In this document: in pieces, positions 23,912 to 29,913 of the stretch
How positions within the stretch are numbered: position 1 is the stretch's first letter
Layout of the letters: each line of letters begins with the position of its first letter
Assembly (NCBI GenBank): GCA_002378745.1
Contig: DFRR01000012.1
Span: forward strand, 3,361-35,629
Reading direction: 5' to 3'
DNA: 32,269 nt
Source: Patescibacteria group bacterium UBA3458
Lineage (GTDB): Bacteria > Patescibacteriota > Minisyncoccia > Phycocordibacterales > UBA2100
Program-made: the position numbers and the translations under genes
Notes under the pieces: model-generated
What the model saw: only the letters and a program-made list of their open reading frames with translations
What the model was told of the DNA's origin: nothing
Database searches by the model: none

Positions 23912-23954
23912 AAAAATAATAGACCCAAGCCATAGCTTGGGTCTATTATTTTTT
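23912..23954. terminator. Bidirectional terminator downstream of tRNA-Pro
   Basis: A perfect 19-bp stem (23912-23930 with 23935-23953) with loop CATA; the tRNA 3' end is 2-3 nt away. Confidence 0.9.
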
Positions 23955-23955
23955 G

Positions 23956-24026
23956 TCGGGGCGCCGAGAATCGAACTCGGACCGCTCGGTCCCAAACCGA
24001 GTACACTACCACTATGCTACGCCCCG
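23956..24026 (-). tRNA. tRNA-Pro(TGG)
   Basis: Minus-strand cloverleaf: acceptor CGGGGCG/CGCCCCG, anticodon stem CTCGG/CCGAG with loop TTTGGGA (anticodon TGG), T arm CCGAG-TTCGATT-CTCGG, discriminator A. No encoded CCA. Confidence 0.95.
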
Positions 24027-24104
24027 AAACTACTACTGCGTGCGCGCTAGTGTAGCACATGCGTAGCCATTTTCCATAGAGATACTACCCTAGCATACTC
24101 AATA

Positions 24105-24182
24105 TGTCCGTTAGAATGGCTTGTCCTTTAGAAATGTCCGATAGGTTCTTACGGACATTTCTAAAGGACATGTTAAAGGACA
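24105..24182. repeat. TGTCCKTTAGAA motif cluster A
   Basis: Plus-strand copies lie at 24105-24116, 24122-24133 and 24135-24143, and minus-strand copies at 24146-24157, 24159-24170 and 24171-24182; another TGTCCGTTA is at 24211-24219 inside yraN. The copies at 24122-24140 and 24152-24170 make a perfect 19-bp inverted repeat. The last copy supplies the yraN stop codon. Neither a terminator T tract nor a coding frame explains it. Confidence 0.85.
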
Positions 24183-24586
24183 TTCTCTAATAAAAGACAC
24201 TCTGCCCTCTTGTCCGTTACAAACAGGGTAACTGCTATAAGGTCGAGCTGCCAGTCATCCTCAAGCGCATGCGCTGCATTATATGTCTGTATGGTGCGTT
24301 GCAATCGCGCTATTTTCTCTGGATGCATCTGATCTTCGGCGCGAAACGCGCCGTCCGATTCACGTGAAACATCATTTTTGTTTTCACGTGAAATGGTTTT
24401 AACTTCCACAAAGTGCATCACGTCCCCTTTCCTTGCAATGATGTCTATCTCTCCCCATGGCTTACGATAGTTGCGTACACATACCTGATACCCTTTGGAT
24501 CGCAAGAATTCTGCCGCGATAGTTTCACCAATATTCCCAATATGCGTTGTTTTTGAGACTGTTTTCACGTGAAAACATGCTAGCAT
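24173..24586 (-). CDS. yraN: YraN/UPF0102-family putative endonuclease
   Basis: This protein has 137 residues. The family signature is clear: GNIGETIAAEFLRSKGYQV, then NYRKPWGEIDIIARKG and FVEVKT, which form the PD-(D/E)xK-like nuclease core (GEID...EVK). A basic middle region and QLDLIAVTL complete the fold. Its cellular role is not settled. Three parS-like sites lie in or at its 5' part (24356-24395 and 24560-24577); the one at 24560-24577 encodes residues CFHVKT. The alternative start is a GTG inside that same palindrome. Its stop codon is part of a TGTCCTTTA motif. Confidence 0.85.
   Translation of the reverse strand: MLACFHVKTVSKTTHIGNIGETIAAEFLRSKGYQVCVRNYRKPWGEIDIIARKGDVMHFVEVKTISRENKNDVSRESDGAFRAEDQMHPEKIARLQRTIQTYNAAHALEDDWQLDLIAVTLFVTDKRAECLLLENVL
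24356..24395. promoter_or_regulatory. Two parS-like sites inside yraN
   Basis: The first (24356-24371), CGATTCACGTGAAACA, matches 14 of 16 bases of the general bacterial parS TGTTTCACGTGAAACA. The second (24380-24395) is GTTTTCACGTGAAATG. Both keep the central TTCACGTGAA. Confidence 0.75.
24560..24577. promoter_or_regulatory. parS-like site between yraN and the channel gene
   Basis: TGTTTTCACGTGAAAACA is a perfect 18-bp palindrome. It differs from the parS consensus by an extra T/A pair on each side of the core. It overlaps the first codons of yraN. Confidence 0.8.
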
Positions 24587-24610
24587 ACTGAGATGAAAAC
24601 GCGCTCTTTG

Positions 24611-24630
24611 AAACGTGTTAAAACGTGTTA
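24611..24630 (+). repeat. 10-bp tandem duplication at the channel gene start
   Basis: AAACGTGTTA occurs twice in direct succession. The ATG at 24593 reads MKTRSLKRVKTC and then a stop because of the second copy; without one copy it would read straight into the channel frame. Confidence 0.85.
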
Positions 24631-25391
24631 AAGCGTATATAACACACCTCTTTCACCGACGAAACGCCACAAGCATATACTTCAATCGCTTCCTGATAGC
24701 GCTAAACATTGCGGTATTCGGTATATTTATATTAGAAGCATTCGCACCGGAGCATCCAGGTATACGCGCCTTGGAAGTCGCCTTTGGTTGCGCATTTCTA
24801 CTTGAATACCTTGCCCGCCTTTGGATAGCACCGCGAAAAACGGCATTCATATTTAACATCTACAGCATTATTGATGTACTCGTCATCGCCTCCCTATTCG
24901 CCCCACTACTTATTGGCAACCTTGCGCTATTACGTGTTTTGCGCTCACTGCGAATCCTGCGTACCTATTACATTGTAAGTTTGGCGAAAAAAGAGAGTAA
25001 AACAGTCACGCAATACAGTGCAACCATCGAAAGCCTGCTCAATTTCTTCGTATTTTTAGGAATTATGACCGCAATTGTCTTTGTTGCTGAGGTGCAATTC
25101 AATCCACATATAAATACCTATGTTGACGCGCTCTATTTCACAGTGTCAACGCTCACAACCACCGGGTATGGTGATGTGACGGCAGCCGGCCCATGGGGCA
25201 AGCTCCTCTCTGTTGTCGCCATGCTTATTGGTATCACGCTCTTTTTGCAACTCACTCGTACCATATTTTATGGCGCTAAAAAGCAGTACACGTGCCGCGA
25301 ATGTGGCTTGCATACACACGATATTGATGCAATTCACTGCAAACACTGTGGTAATCCGATAAAGTATAAGCACTCCTCACTTACCGTATAA
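24615..25391 (+). CDS. Voltage-gated-type potassium channel with C-terminal zinc ribbon
   Basis: This protein has 258 residues from a GTG at 24615. It has six membrane segments in the Kv/KvAP order. The fourth carries regular Arg spacing (LLRVLRSLRILRTYY, 105-119), a voltage-sensor S4. The selectivity filter is TTTGYGDVT (181-189), followed by the pore-lining helix. Residues 227-245 have two CxxC pairs (CREC...CKHC), a zinc ribbon rarely fused to such channels. The true start is uncertain: an ATG at 24593 is out of frame because of a 10-bp tandem repeat. The gene sits between parS-like sites. Confidence 0.87.
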   Translation: MLKRVKAYITHLFHRRNATSIYFNRFLIALNIAVFGIFILEAFAPEHPGIRALEVAFGCAFLLEYLARLWIAPRKTAFIFNIYSIIDVLVIASLFAPLLIGNLALLRVLRSLRILRTYYIVSLAKKESKTVTQYSATIESLLNFFVFLGIMTAIVFVAEVQFNPHINTYVDALYFTVSTLTTTGYGDVTAAGPWGKLLSVVAMLIGITLFLQLTRTIFYGAKKQYTCRECGLHTHDIDAIHCKHCGNPIKYKHSSLTV

Positions 25392-25400
25392 GGTACGAGA

Positions 25401-25416
25401 GTTTTCACGTGAAAGC
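25401..25416. promoter_or_regulatory. parS-like site
   Basis: GTTTTCACGTGAAAGC, centred on CACGTG at 25406-25411, lies 10 nt after the channel stop codon. Confidence 0.75.
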
Positions 25417-25508
25417 TTCGAATGCACCTTATTCGAGCAAAAATCCCCAAAAGGGCGTATTATATTGCATATTTTGCCACTATGTTTCACAACCCACGCG
25501 TTACTCAC

Positions 25509-25525
25509 TGTTTTCACGTGAAAGC
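25509..25525. promoter_or_regulatory. parS-like site
   Basis: TGTTTTCACGTGAAAGC, centred on CACGTG at 25515-25520, in a gene-free stretch. Confidence 0.75.
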
Positions 25526-25566
25526 TCCTCTGCATTCCACTAGGTTTTAGCTTTACTGTAACTCAC

Positions 25567-25825
25567 TTATACACAGCCCTTTCACGTGAAAAAGGAGGGA
25601 AAAAGGTTTCGTAAGTAACGTAAAATGTAGAAAACTGTGCATAAGCCTGTGCATAAAGGACACTTTTGGGGATAACGGACAAAAACTTTCTGTCCGTTAG
25701 ATTTGTTATCCCCACTGTTAACAGCCTTATGCACAGTTTTTGTCCGTTAGAGCTGGTGCTGTCCGTGACAGGATACTGCTCGATGCTTGAAGTTAAAGGC
25801 TTGAGGGGTTTTGCTGTCCTTTATG
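25567..25825. other. Probable replication origin (DnaA boxes in a symmetric array)
   Basis: DnaA-box-like 9-mers (consensus TTATNCACA): TTATACACA at 25567-25575, its type in reverse (TGTGCATAA) at 25636-25644 and 25648-25656, TTATGCACA at 25727-25735, and one-mismatch versions TGGGGATAA at 25667-25675 and TTATCCCCA at 25706-25714. AAAACTGTGCATAAG (25631-25645) and its exact inverse (25726-25740) frame the core. Six copies of TGTCCKTTA-type motifs (25654-25823) are interleaved, two overlapping DnaA-like boxes by three bases. An A/T-rich stretch (25600-25635) lies next to it. The 61-codon open frame here is not credible as a gene. dnaA itself is not in the window. Confidence 0.7.
25578..25593. 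promoter_or_regulatory. parS-like site beside the origin
   Basis: CCTTTCACGTGAAAAA, centred on CACGTG at 25583-25588, begins 2 nt after the first DnaA-like box. Confidence 0.7.
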
Positions 25826-25828
25826 TGA

Positions 25829-25860
25829 AAACCCTAGCTATCAACTGATAGCTAGGGTTC
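25829..25860. terminator. Hairpin beside the E4 tRNA 3'-end copy
   Basis: ACCCTAGCTATCA (25831-25843) pairs perfectly with 25846-25858. On the minus strand the stem is followed by TTTTCACA. It sits where a terminator would lie after a minus-strand tRNA whose 3' end is at 25877. Confidence 0.65.
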
Positions 25861-25876
25861 TGTATTTTGTATGTGG

Positions 25877-26066
25877 TGCGGGTAGGGAGAATCGGTCACA
25901 GTCGCTAACCATTTTGTTCGCACTACGTGCTCCAAAATGCTAAGCGCTCCGACCCGGGCACCACAAGGGCACTTCCATTGTTTCTAAGAGCATAGCTCTA
26001 AGAAAAATTGGTCGCTCGCCCGTTTTGCTCAAGGGAAATCGCAAAAAGCTGCAGCCTCACAAAGCT
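25877..26066. repeat. Palindromic element E4 next to tRNA-Gly(GCC), with an exact tRNA 3'-end copy
   Basis: The first 18 bases (25877-25894) are an exact copy of 26106-26123, the 3' end of tRNA-Gly(GCC), 229 bp away. The next 68 nt match E1 at 66 of 68 positions and form a long imperfect hairpin around CGCACTACGTGC. A second hairpin, TTTCTAAGAGC-ATA-GCTCTAAGAAA, is at about 25980-26004. The remainder up to the terminator has no gene. Confidence 0.8.
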
Positions 26067-26097
26067 AAAAAACAGTGCGCAGGCACTGTTTTTCTTT
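26067..26097. terminator. Terminator downstream of tRNA-Gly(GCC)
   Basis: AAAAACAGTGC pairs with GCACTGTTTTT around a GCAG loop; A and T runs allow action on both strands. Confidence 0.85.
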
Positions 26098-26105
26098 ACG
26101 TTTTG

Positions 26106-26176
26106 TGCGGGTAGGGAGAATCGAACTCCCGTCTCAACCATGGCAAGGTCGTGTCATACCACTAAACTATACCCGC
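26106..26176 (-). tRNA. tRNA-Gly(GCC)
   Basis: Minus-strand cloverleaf: acceptor GCGGGTA/TACCCGC, D arm with AGTGGTA, anticodon stem CGACC/GGTTG with loop TTGCCAT (anticodon GCC), T arm GGGAG-TTCGATT-CTCCC, discriminator A. No encoded CCA. Confidence 0.95.
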
Positions 26177-26255
26177 AATGTGTGCAGATTATACAAGATT
26201 TGTAGGGGGAGGCAATGAGGAAGGGCGGTGTGCCGACGACAGTTACTGAACATGT

Positions 26256-26298
26256 GGCGTCAGCTCACTAATTCGCTACGCTCATAAGTGGCTCCGTC
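26256..26298. repeat. Short palindromic element E3 (E2-like core without a clear tRNA copy)
   Basis: GGCGTCAGCTCACTAA and TAAGTGGCTCC are the same arm ends as in E2 (23783-23848), with a shorter middle (TTCGCTACGCTCA). The surrounding 26177-26387 holds no gene; GGGACTCGA at about 26318 recalls a tRNA T arm. Confidence 0.6.
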
Positions 26299-26387
26299 TT
26301 ACGAAATACAAACCAGGGACTCGACGACTAGTTGTTACGTATACTTTTTGACTTGCGTGAGATATGTGGGGTCAAGTTTCTAAGCTC

Positions 26388-26522
26388 TTTGTGCGACGGG
26401 ACTTGAACCTGACCGTTACTAAGCTCACATATCGTGCTGCGCACTCATGTTCACTAAGTACGGCGGGTCACGCCTCGCGGTTGTCGCTGCGGCTCCAACA
26501 TCGCTCCGGCGGTTCGAGTCCC
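26388..26522. repeat. Palindromic element E5 next to tRNA-Arg, bounded by inverted T-arm sequences
   Basis: The left end (26388-26409) reads on the minus strand as GGTTCAAGTCCCGTCGCAC, a tRNA T arm plus acceptor end. The right end GGTTCGAGTCCC (26511-26522) is its inverted partner at 11 of 12 positions. Between them is a hairpin around CGTGCTGCGCAC whose outer bases TGACC/GGGTCA reach into the tRNA-like end, then a second G/C-rich hairpin. Confidence 0.7.
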
Positions 26523-26556
26523 GAAAGTTCCACTTTCCGCTCATTACCCAAAAAAT

Positions 26557-26590
26557 AAAGGACTGGATAAAAATCCAGTCCTTTGTTTTT
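26557..26590. terminator. Terminator downstream of tRNA-Arg
   Basis: AAAGGACTGGAT (26557-26568) pairs with ATCCAGTCCTTT (26573-26584), with A and T runs on the two sides. Confidence 0.85.
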
Positions 26591-26592
26591 TG

Positions 26593-26664
26593 TGCACCCG
26601 GAGGGACTCGAACCCCCAACGACGGTTCCGAAGACCGCTGTGATATCCATTTCACCACGGGTGC
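26593..26664 (-). tRNA. tRNA-Arg(TCG)
   Basis: Minus-strand cloverleaf: acceptor GCACCCG/CGGGTGC, D stem GTGA/TCAC, anticodon stem GCGGT/ACCGT with loop CTTCGGA (anticodon TCG), T arm GGGGG-TTCGAGT-CCCTC, discriminator A. No encoded CCA. Confidence 0.92.
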
Positions 26665-26747
26665 GTAGCTGCTACTCATTGCGAAGTAACTGCGTTATTC
26701 GGTGCGTGCATCATACGGTTATATTCGCTTGAAGGCAATGGGTGTAC

Positions 26748-26753
26748 TACAAT
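26748..26753 (+). promoter_or_regulatory. -10 box of the cca gene
   Basis: TACAAT ends 7 nt before the ATG at 26761; a weak -35 (TTCGCT) lies 18 bp upstream. A leaderless message is implied. Confidence 0.5.
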
Positions 26754-26760
26754 TGCGTAT

Positions 26761-28224
26761 ATGAAGAAAGATGTTCCATCGGAAATCCTGAACGTGCTTT
26801 CCACACTCGAAGAAAAGGGGTTCGCAGCGTACCTCGTCGGAGGATGCGTGCGTGATCTCATTCGAGGCAAGACGCCGAAAGACTGGGACGTGACCACTGA
26901 TGCAACACCAGAGGAAATCCAGAGTGTGTTCCCAGACTCATTTTATGAGAACGATTTTGGCACGGTGGGGGTGAAGACGGAGTCGGAAGATCCAACGCTG
27001 AAGGTAGTGGAAATAACACCGTATCGAGTTGAGTCAACGTATAGCAACGCACGGCATCCTGACGAAGTGACGTTCAGTAAAAATCTTGAGGACGATCTGA
27101 AGCGACGAGACTTTACGATGAATGCAATCGCGTATAGCCCGAAGAATGATTTGGTCGTTGACCCGTACGGCGGGGAAGAGGCGATTCGTCTGAAGCGAAT
27201 TATAGCAGTAGGTAATGCACAAGAGCGTTTTTCCGAAGACGCGCTTCGCATGCTCCGTGCAATCCGCCTTGCAGCTGAGCTTAACTTCGCTATCGAATCG
27301 GAAACAGCGGCGGCGATAGCTGCGAGCGCACCGCTTATTACTAAAGTTTCAGCTGAGCGTGTTCGTGATGAATTATCCCGCATCGTTGCCTCGCCAACGC
27401 CTATGCAAGCGGTGTTTCTTGCGCAACGTCTCGGTTTGCTCACACATATTATTCCGGAACTTGAAGAGGGTATTAACTGCGAACAAAACCAGGCACACTC
27501 ATATGATGTATTTGAGCACTTACTTCGTAGTCTGCAGCATGCAGCTGATAAGGAGTATTCTTTCCACGTTCGTTTGTCAGCCTTGTTACATGACGTAGGC
27601 AAGCCGGCGAGTCGTCGGTACGATGACGAAAAAAAGGATTACACATTTTACGGGCACGAAGTTATTGGCGCACGCATGACAAAAAAGATATTGACGCGCC
27701 TCAAGTTTTCGACCGAAACAATAGACGTGGTTGAACGACTGGTACGATGGCACATGTTCTTTTCCGACCCCGACCAAATCACGCTCAGTGCGGTGCGTCG
27801 CATGATTCGCAACGTCGGCGTTGACCACATACAAGAGCTGCTTGAACTCCGCACCTGCGATCGTATCGGAACTGGACGACCGAAAGAACAACCGTTTCGA
27901 TTTAGGAAATACAAGTCGATGGTTGATGAAGCACTTCGCGACCCCATTTCAGTCGGCATGTTGAAAATCGACGGAACGCACGTAATCGAAATATTGGGAA
28001 GTGGTCCCGGGCCAAAAGTTGGATGGATACTCCACGCACTTCTTGAAGAAGTACTCGACGATCCGACACGAAACACGCACGAGTATCTTTCGTCTCGCGC
28101 TGAAACACTCGCACAGCTTCCACCTGAAGAGTTGCAAACGCTTGGGGAGCAGGGGAGAAGTCGACGAGAAGAAGAGGACACGAAAGAAGTTGAGGCGCTG
28201 CGAAAAAAGCATCACGTTACCTAA
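26761..28224 (+). CDS. cca: CCA-adding enzyme / poly(A) polymerase family tRNA nucleotidyltransferase with HD domain
   Basis: This enzyme adds or repairs the CCA end of tRNAs. In its 487 residues the nucleotidyltransferase head has AYLVGGCVRDLIRGKTPKDW (23-42) running into the DxD metal site DWDV (41-44), then RRDFTMNAIAY (115-125), the ERFSEDALRMLRAIRLAAEL block and a helical tRNA-binding body. An HD domain follows with LLHDVGKP (His277-Asp278) and HEVIG. The C-terminal tail is highly charged. Since none of the four tRNA genes here encodes CCA, the enzyme is essential to them as an adder, not merely a repairer. Confidence 0.93.
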   Translation: MKKDVPSEILNVLSTLEEKGFAAYLVGGCVRDLIRGKTPKDWDVTTDATPEEIQSVFPDSFYENDFGTVGVKTESEDPTLKVVEITPYRVESTYSNARHPDEVTFSKNLEDDLKRRDFTMNAIAYSPKNDLVVDPYGGEEAIRLKRIIAVGNAQERFSEDALRMLRAIRLAAELNFAIESETAAAIAASAPLITKVSAERVRDELSRIVASPTPMQAVFLAQRLGLLTHIIPELEEGINCEQNQAHSYDVFEHLLRSLQHAADKEYSFHVRLSALLHDVGKPASRRYDDEKKDYTFYGHEVIGARMTKKILTRLKFSTETIDVVERLVRWHMFFSDPDQITLSAVRRMIRNVGVDHIQELLELRTCDRIGTGRPKEQPFRFRKYKSMVDEALRDPISVGMLKIDGTHVIEILGSGPGPKVGWILHALLEEVLDDPTRNTHEYLSSRAETLAQLPPEELQTLGEQGRSRREEEDTKEVEALRKKHHVT

Positions 28225-28250
28225 GTCAATCTGGAACAAGCGTGACTATA

Positions 28251-28292
28251 TTGAAAAAATTCCTACGAAATATTCGGTAGGGATTTTTTCAA
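28251..28292. terminator. Terminator of cca
   Basis: TTGAAAAAATTCCTAC pairs with GTAGGGATTTTTTCAA with one mismatch, giving a long stem with T on the plus and A on the minus side. A second GC hairpin, ACCGCCT-AA-AGGCGGT, is at 28300-28315. Confidence 0.8.
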
Positions 28293-28315
28293 CGCAAAAA
28301 CCGCCTAAAGGCGGT

Positions 28316-28572
28316 CTCGATATATTTGGGTGATACTCTTTTTACGTGATTCGCTTTTGTTTTTTTGACGAATCCTCGAGAATCCCATAGATGGTTTTTG
28401 CATGTGTTTGTGTGTCGTGTGCCACCGTTGTGTAAGAGAAGTTGTCCCTTACGAGTTACGTAGACGATACATCGCGTTTACGTTAATTAGTTTGGAGTTG
28501 TGTGTGTTCCTTTTTGGTGCAGCACAGTTCTGACACGAATGAGCAGAAAAGAACTCTATGTGAATGAACTAC
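28316..28572. other. Gene-free stretch
   Basis: No open frame of useful length, tRNA or clear terminator is seen. It contains a short palindrome around CTCGAG at about 28376 (GAATCCTCGAGAATCC) and T-rich stretches. It leads into motif cluster C. Confidence 0.5.
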
Positions 28573-28575
28573 ATC

Positions 28576-28691
28576 TAACGGACAGTATACACCTGCTAAC
28601 GGACATATAAAAGACGCTAATACTGTGGATAGTGTCCGTTATCGTGTCCTTTAGATTCTCACGGACACTATTATTGACATTCTAAAGGACA
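28576..28691. repeat. TGTCCKTTA motif cluster C
   Basis: Minus-strand copies lie at 28576-28584, 28597-28605, 28659-28667 and 28683-28691, plus-strand copies at 28633-28641 and 28645-28653. TGTGGATAG (28624-28632), one base from a DnaA box, directly precedes the copy at 28633. The last copy provides the xthA stop codon, as cluster A does for yraN. Confidence 0.8.
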
Positions 28692-29488
28692 AGATCTACC
28701 GAAACAGGGCAGTGGTCGGATCCGAACACATCAGGGTGGATTGCAGCGTTTTCTACGGCTTCTTCAAGCTGCTCGCTGGCAAAAACGTAGTCAAGTCGCC
28801 ATCCGACATTACGAGCACGTGCGCCGCCCCACGGACTCCACCACGTATAGTATCCGTCTCCTTCAAAAAACATACGGAGTGTATCCGTGAAACCCTCCGC
28901 AATCATATTATCTACTCCTTCTCGTTCTTCTACAGTAAATCCTTTATGTCCCTCATTTTCCTTCGGTCGCGCCAAGTCGAGTGGTGTGTGTGCAACGTTT
29001 AAATCGCCACAGAACACAACCGGTTTCTTGTTTTGGAGTGTTACACAGTGTTCGAGAAACGCCGGATCCCAATGTTTGTGCCGAAGCGGAAGGCGAGAGA
29101 GGTCATCTTTTACATTTGGCGTATACACTGTGACTACAAAAAACTCAGGGAATTCGGCAGTGATGACACGACCCTCCCTATTTGCTTCACCGTATCCATC
29201 GGTATACAAGTTATGTTTCTCGGTTATTGCAACAGGCAAACCATATGAAACGTCGAGCGGCTTTCGCTTCGAGTACAGCGCGGTGCCACTATATCCGCGC
29301 TTTGTTTGCGACGGATTAAAGAAAGCATGGAACCCCTGCACGTGCAGTACTTCCTCAGGAAGTTGATCTTCGTGTGCTTTGATTTCCTGCAGGCAGAGTA
29401 CGTCTGGTGCAAGGGTAAAGATATCATTCCAATGTCCTTTGCGGTGTACCGCCCGCAATCCATTTACGTTCCATGAAACAATTTTCAT
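28682..29488 (-). CDS. xthA: Exodeoxyribonuclease III / AP endonuclease
   Basis: This base-excision repair enzyme incises at abasic sites and removes 3' blocks. The 268-residue protein has the complete EEP fold landmarks: MKIVSWNVNGLRAV (Asn), CLQEIKA (metal-binding Glu), the TVYTPN strand, CGDLNVAHTPLDLARP (Asp, Asn), WWSPWGGARARNVGWRLDYV and the terminal GSDHCPV (Asp-His). The DNA at its start (TAGCATACTAAGC before the ATG) resembles that before the channel gene. Its final codons (V-L-stop) are formed by a TGTCCTTTA motif. Confidence 0.94.
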   Translation of the reverse strand: MKIVSWNVNGLRAVHRKGHWNDIFTLAPDVLCLQEIKAHEDQLPEEVLHVQGFHAFFNPSQTKRGYSGTALYSKRKPLDVSYGLPVAITEKHNLYTDGYGEANREGRVITAEFPEFFVVTVYTPNVKDDLSRLPLRHKHWDPAFLEHCVTLQNKKPVVFCGDLNVAHTPLDLARPKENEGHKGFTVEEREGVDNMIAEGFTDTLRMFFEGDGYYTWWSPWGGARARNVGWRLDYVFASEQLEEAVENAAIHPDVFGSDHCPVSVDLVL

Positions 29489-29525
29489 GCTTAGTATGCT
29501 ACCACATTGTGTTTAATGCGCTCTC

Positions 29526-29867
29526 GTGGCACACTCCGTGCATCGCGAACAAGCATGTGAGCAGGAGGTACTAGTGCCAAAACTGTCGCGAGAGCAGTTT
29601 CGTGAGCTTTTCGGTTTTGAGCTCCCACCCGAGCTTACGCCGGAGGAGCGCTCTGAATGCGTTCGAATCAATGGCTTCTTTGACACAGCATGTGAATGTG
29701 GAATAAGTGAACGCGAGGTGTTTCGGCAAGTATACCGAGACCCTGTCATCGCGGATGAGAAGTTTCGTGAGTTCATACGAAATCTTCTTTCATGCCCACA
29801 AGAAGTACTGGACCATATCGGCACCATTCGACGCGAGGCGCTACAAAAGACAAAGCCGAAGGGATGA
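29526..29867 (+). CDS. Hypothetical Cys-containing helical protein
   Basis: I do not recognise this 113-residue protein. It starts with GTG (MAHSVHREQ) 38 nt from the divergent xthA start. The body is charged and helical with segments such as KLSREQFRELFGFELPPELT and EKFREFIRNLLSCPQEVLDH. Cysteines are at about positions 11, 46, 56, 58 and 90, including a CEC; this is unusual for this window, where most proteins have few. The stop codon lies in the loop of a strong terminator (29853-29887), good evidence that it is a real gene. Confidence 0.65.
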   Translation: MAHSVHREQACEQEVLVPKLSREQFRELFGFELPPELTPEERSECVRINGFFDTACECGISEREVFRQVYRDPVIADEKFREFIRNLLSCPQEVLDHIGTIRREALQKTKPKG

Positions 29868-29887
29868 TTCCCTTCGGCTTCTTTTTT
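29853..29887 (+). terminator. Terminator overlapping the stop codon of the orphan gene
   Basis: AAGCCGAAGGG (29853-29863) pairs with CCCTTCGGCTT (29870-29880), then CTTTTTT. The TGA stop is at 29865-29867 in the loop. Confidence 0.9.
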
Positions 29888-29913
29888 ATCTGCCTGATGG
29901 TATATCTCTCAAT

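Noticed and set aside
24122..24170. 19-bp inverted repeat as a plain terminator
   Set aside because: No T tract on either side; the arms consist of the clustered TGTCC motif.
25666..25848. 61-codon open frame in the origin region
   Set aside because: It is made of DnaA-like boxes and TGTCC motifs, has no protein-like composition and is better explained as origin DNA.
26008..26205. Open frames across tRNA-Gly(GCC) and tRNA-Arg in antisense
   Set aside because: Their peptides (for example REN-RTPVS-type runs) are translations of the tRNA complement.
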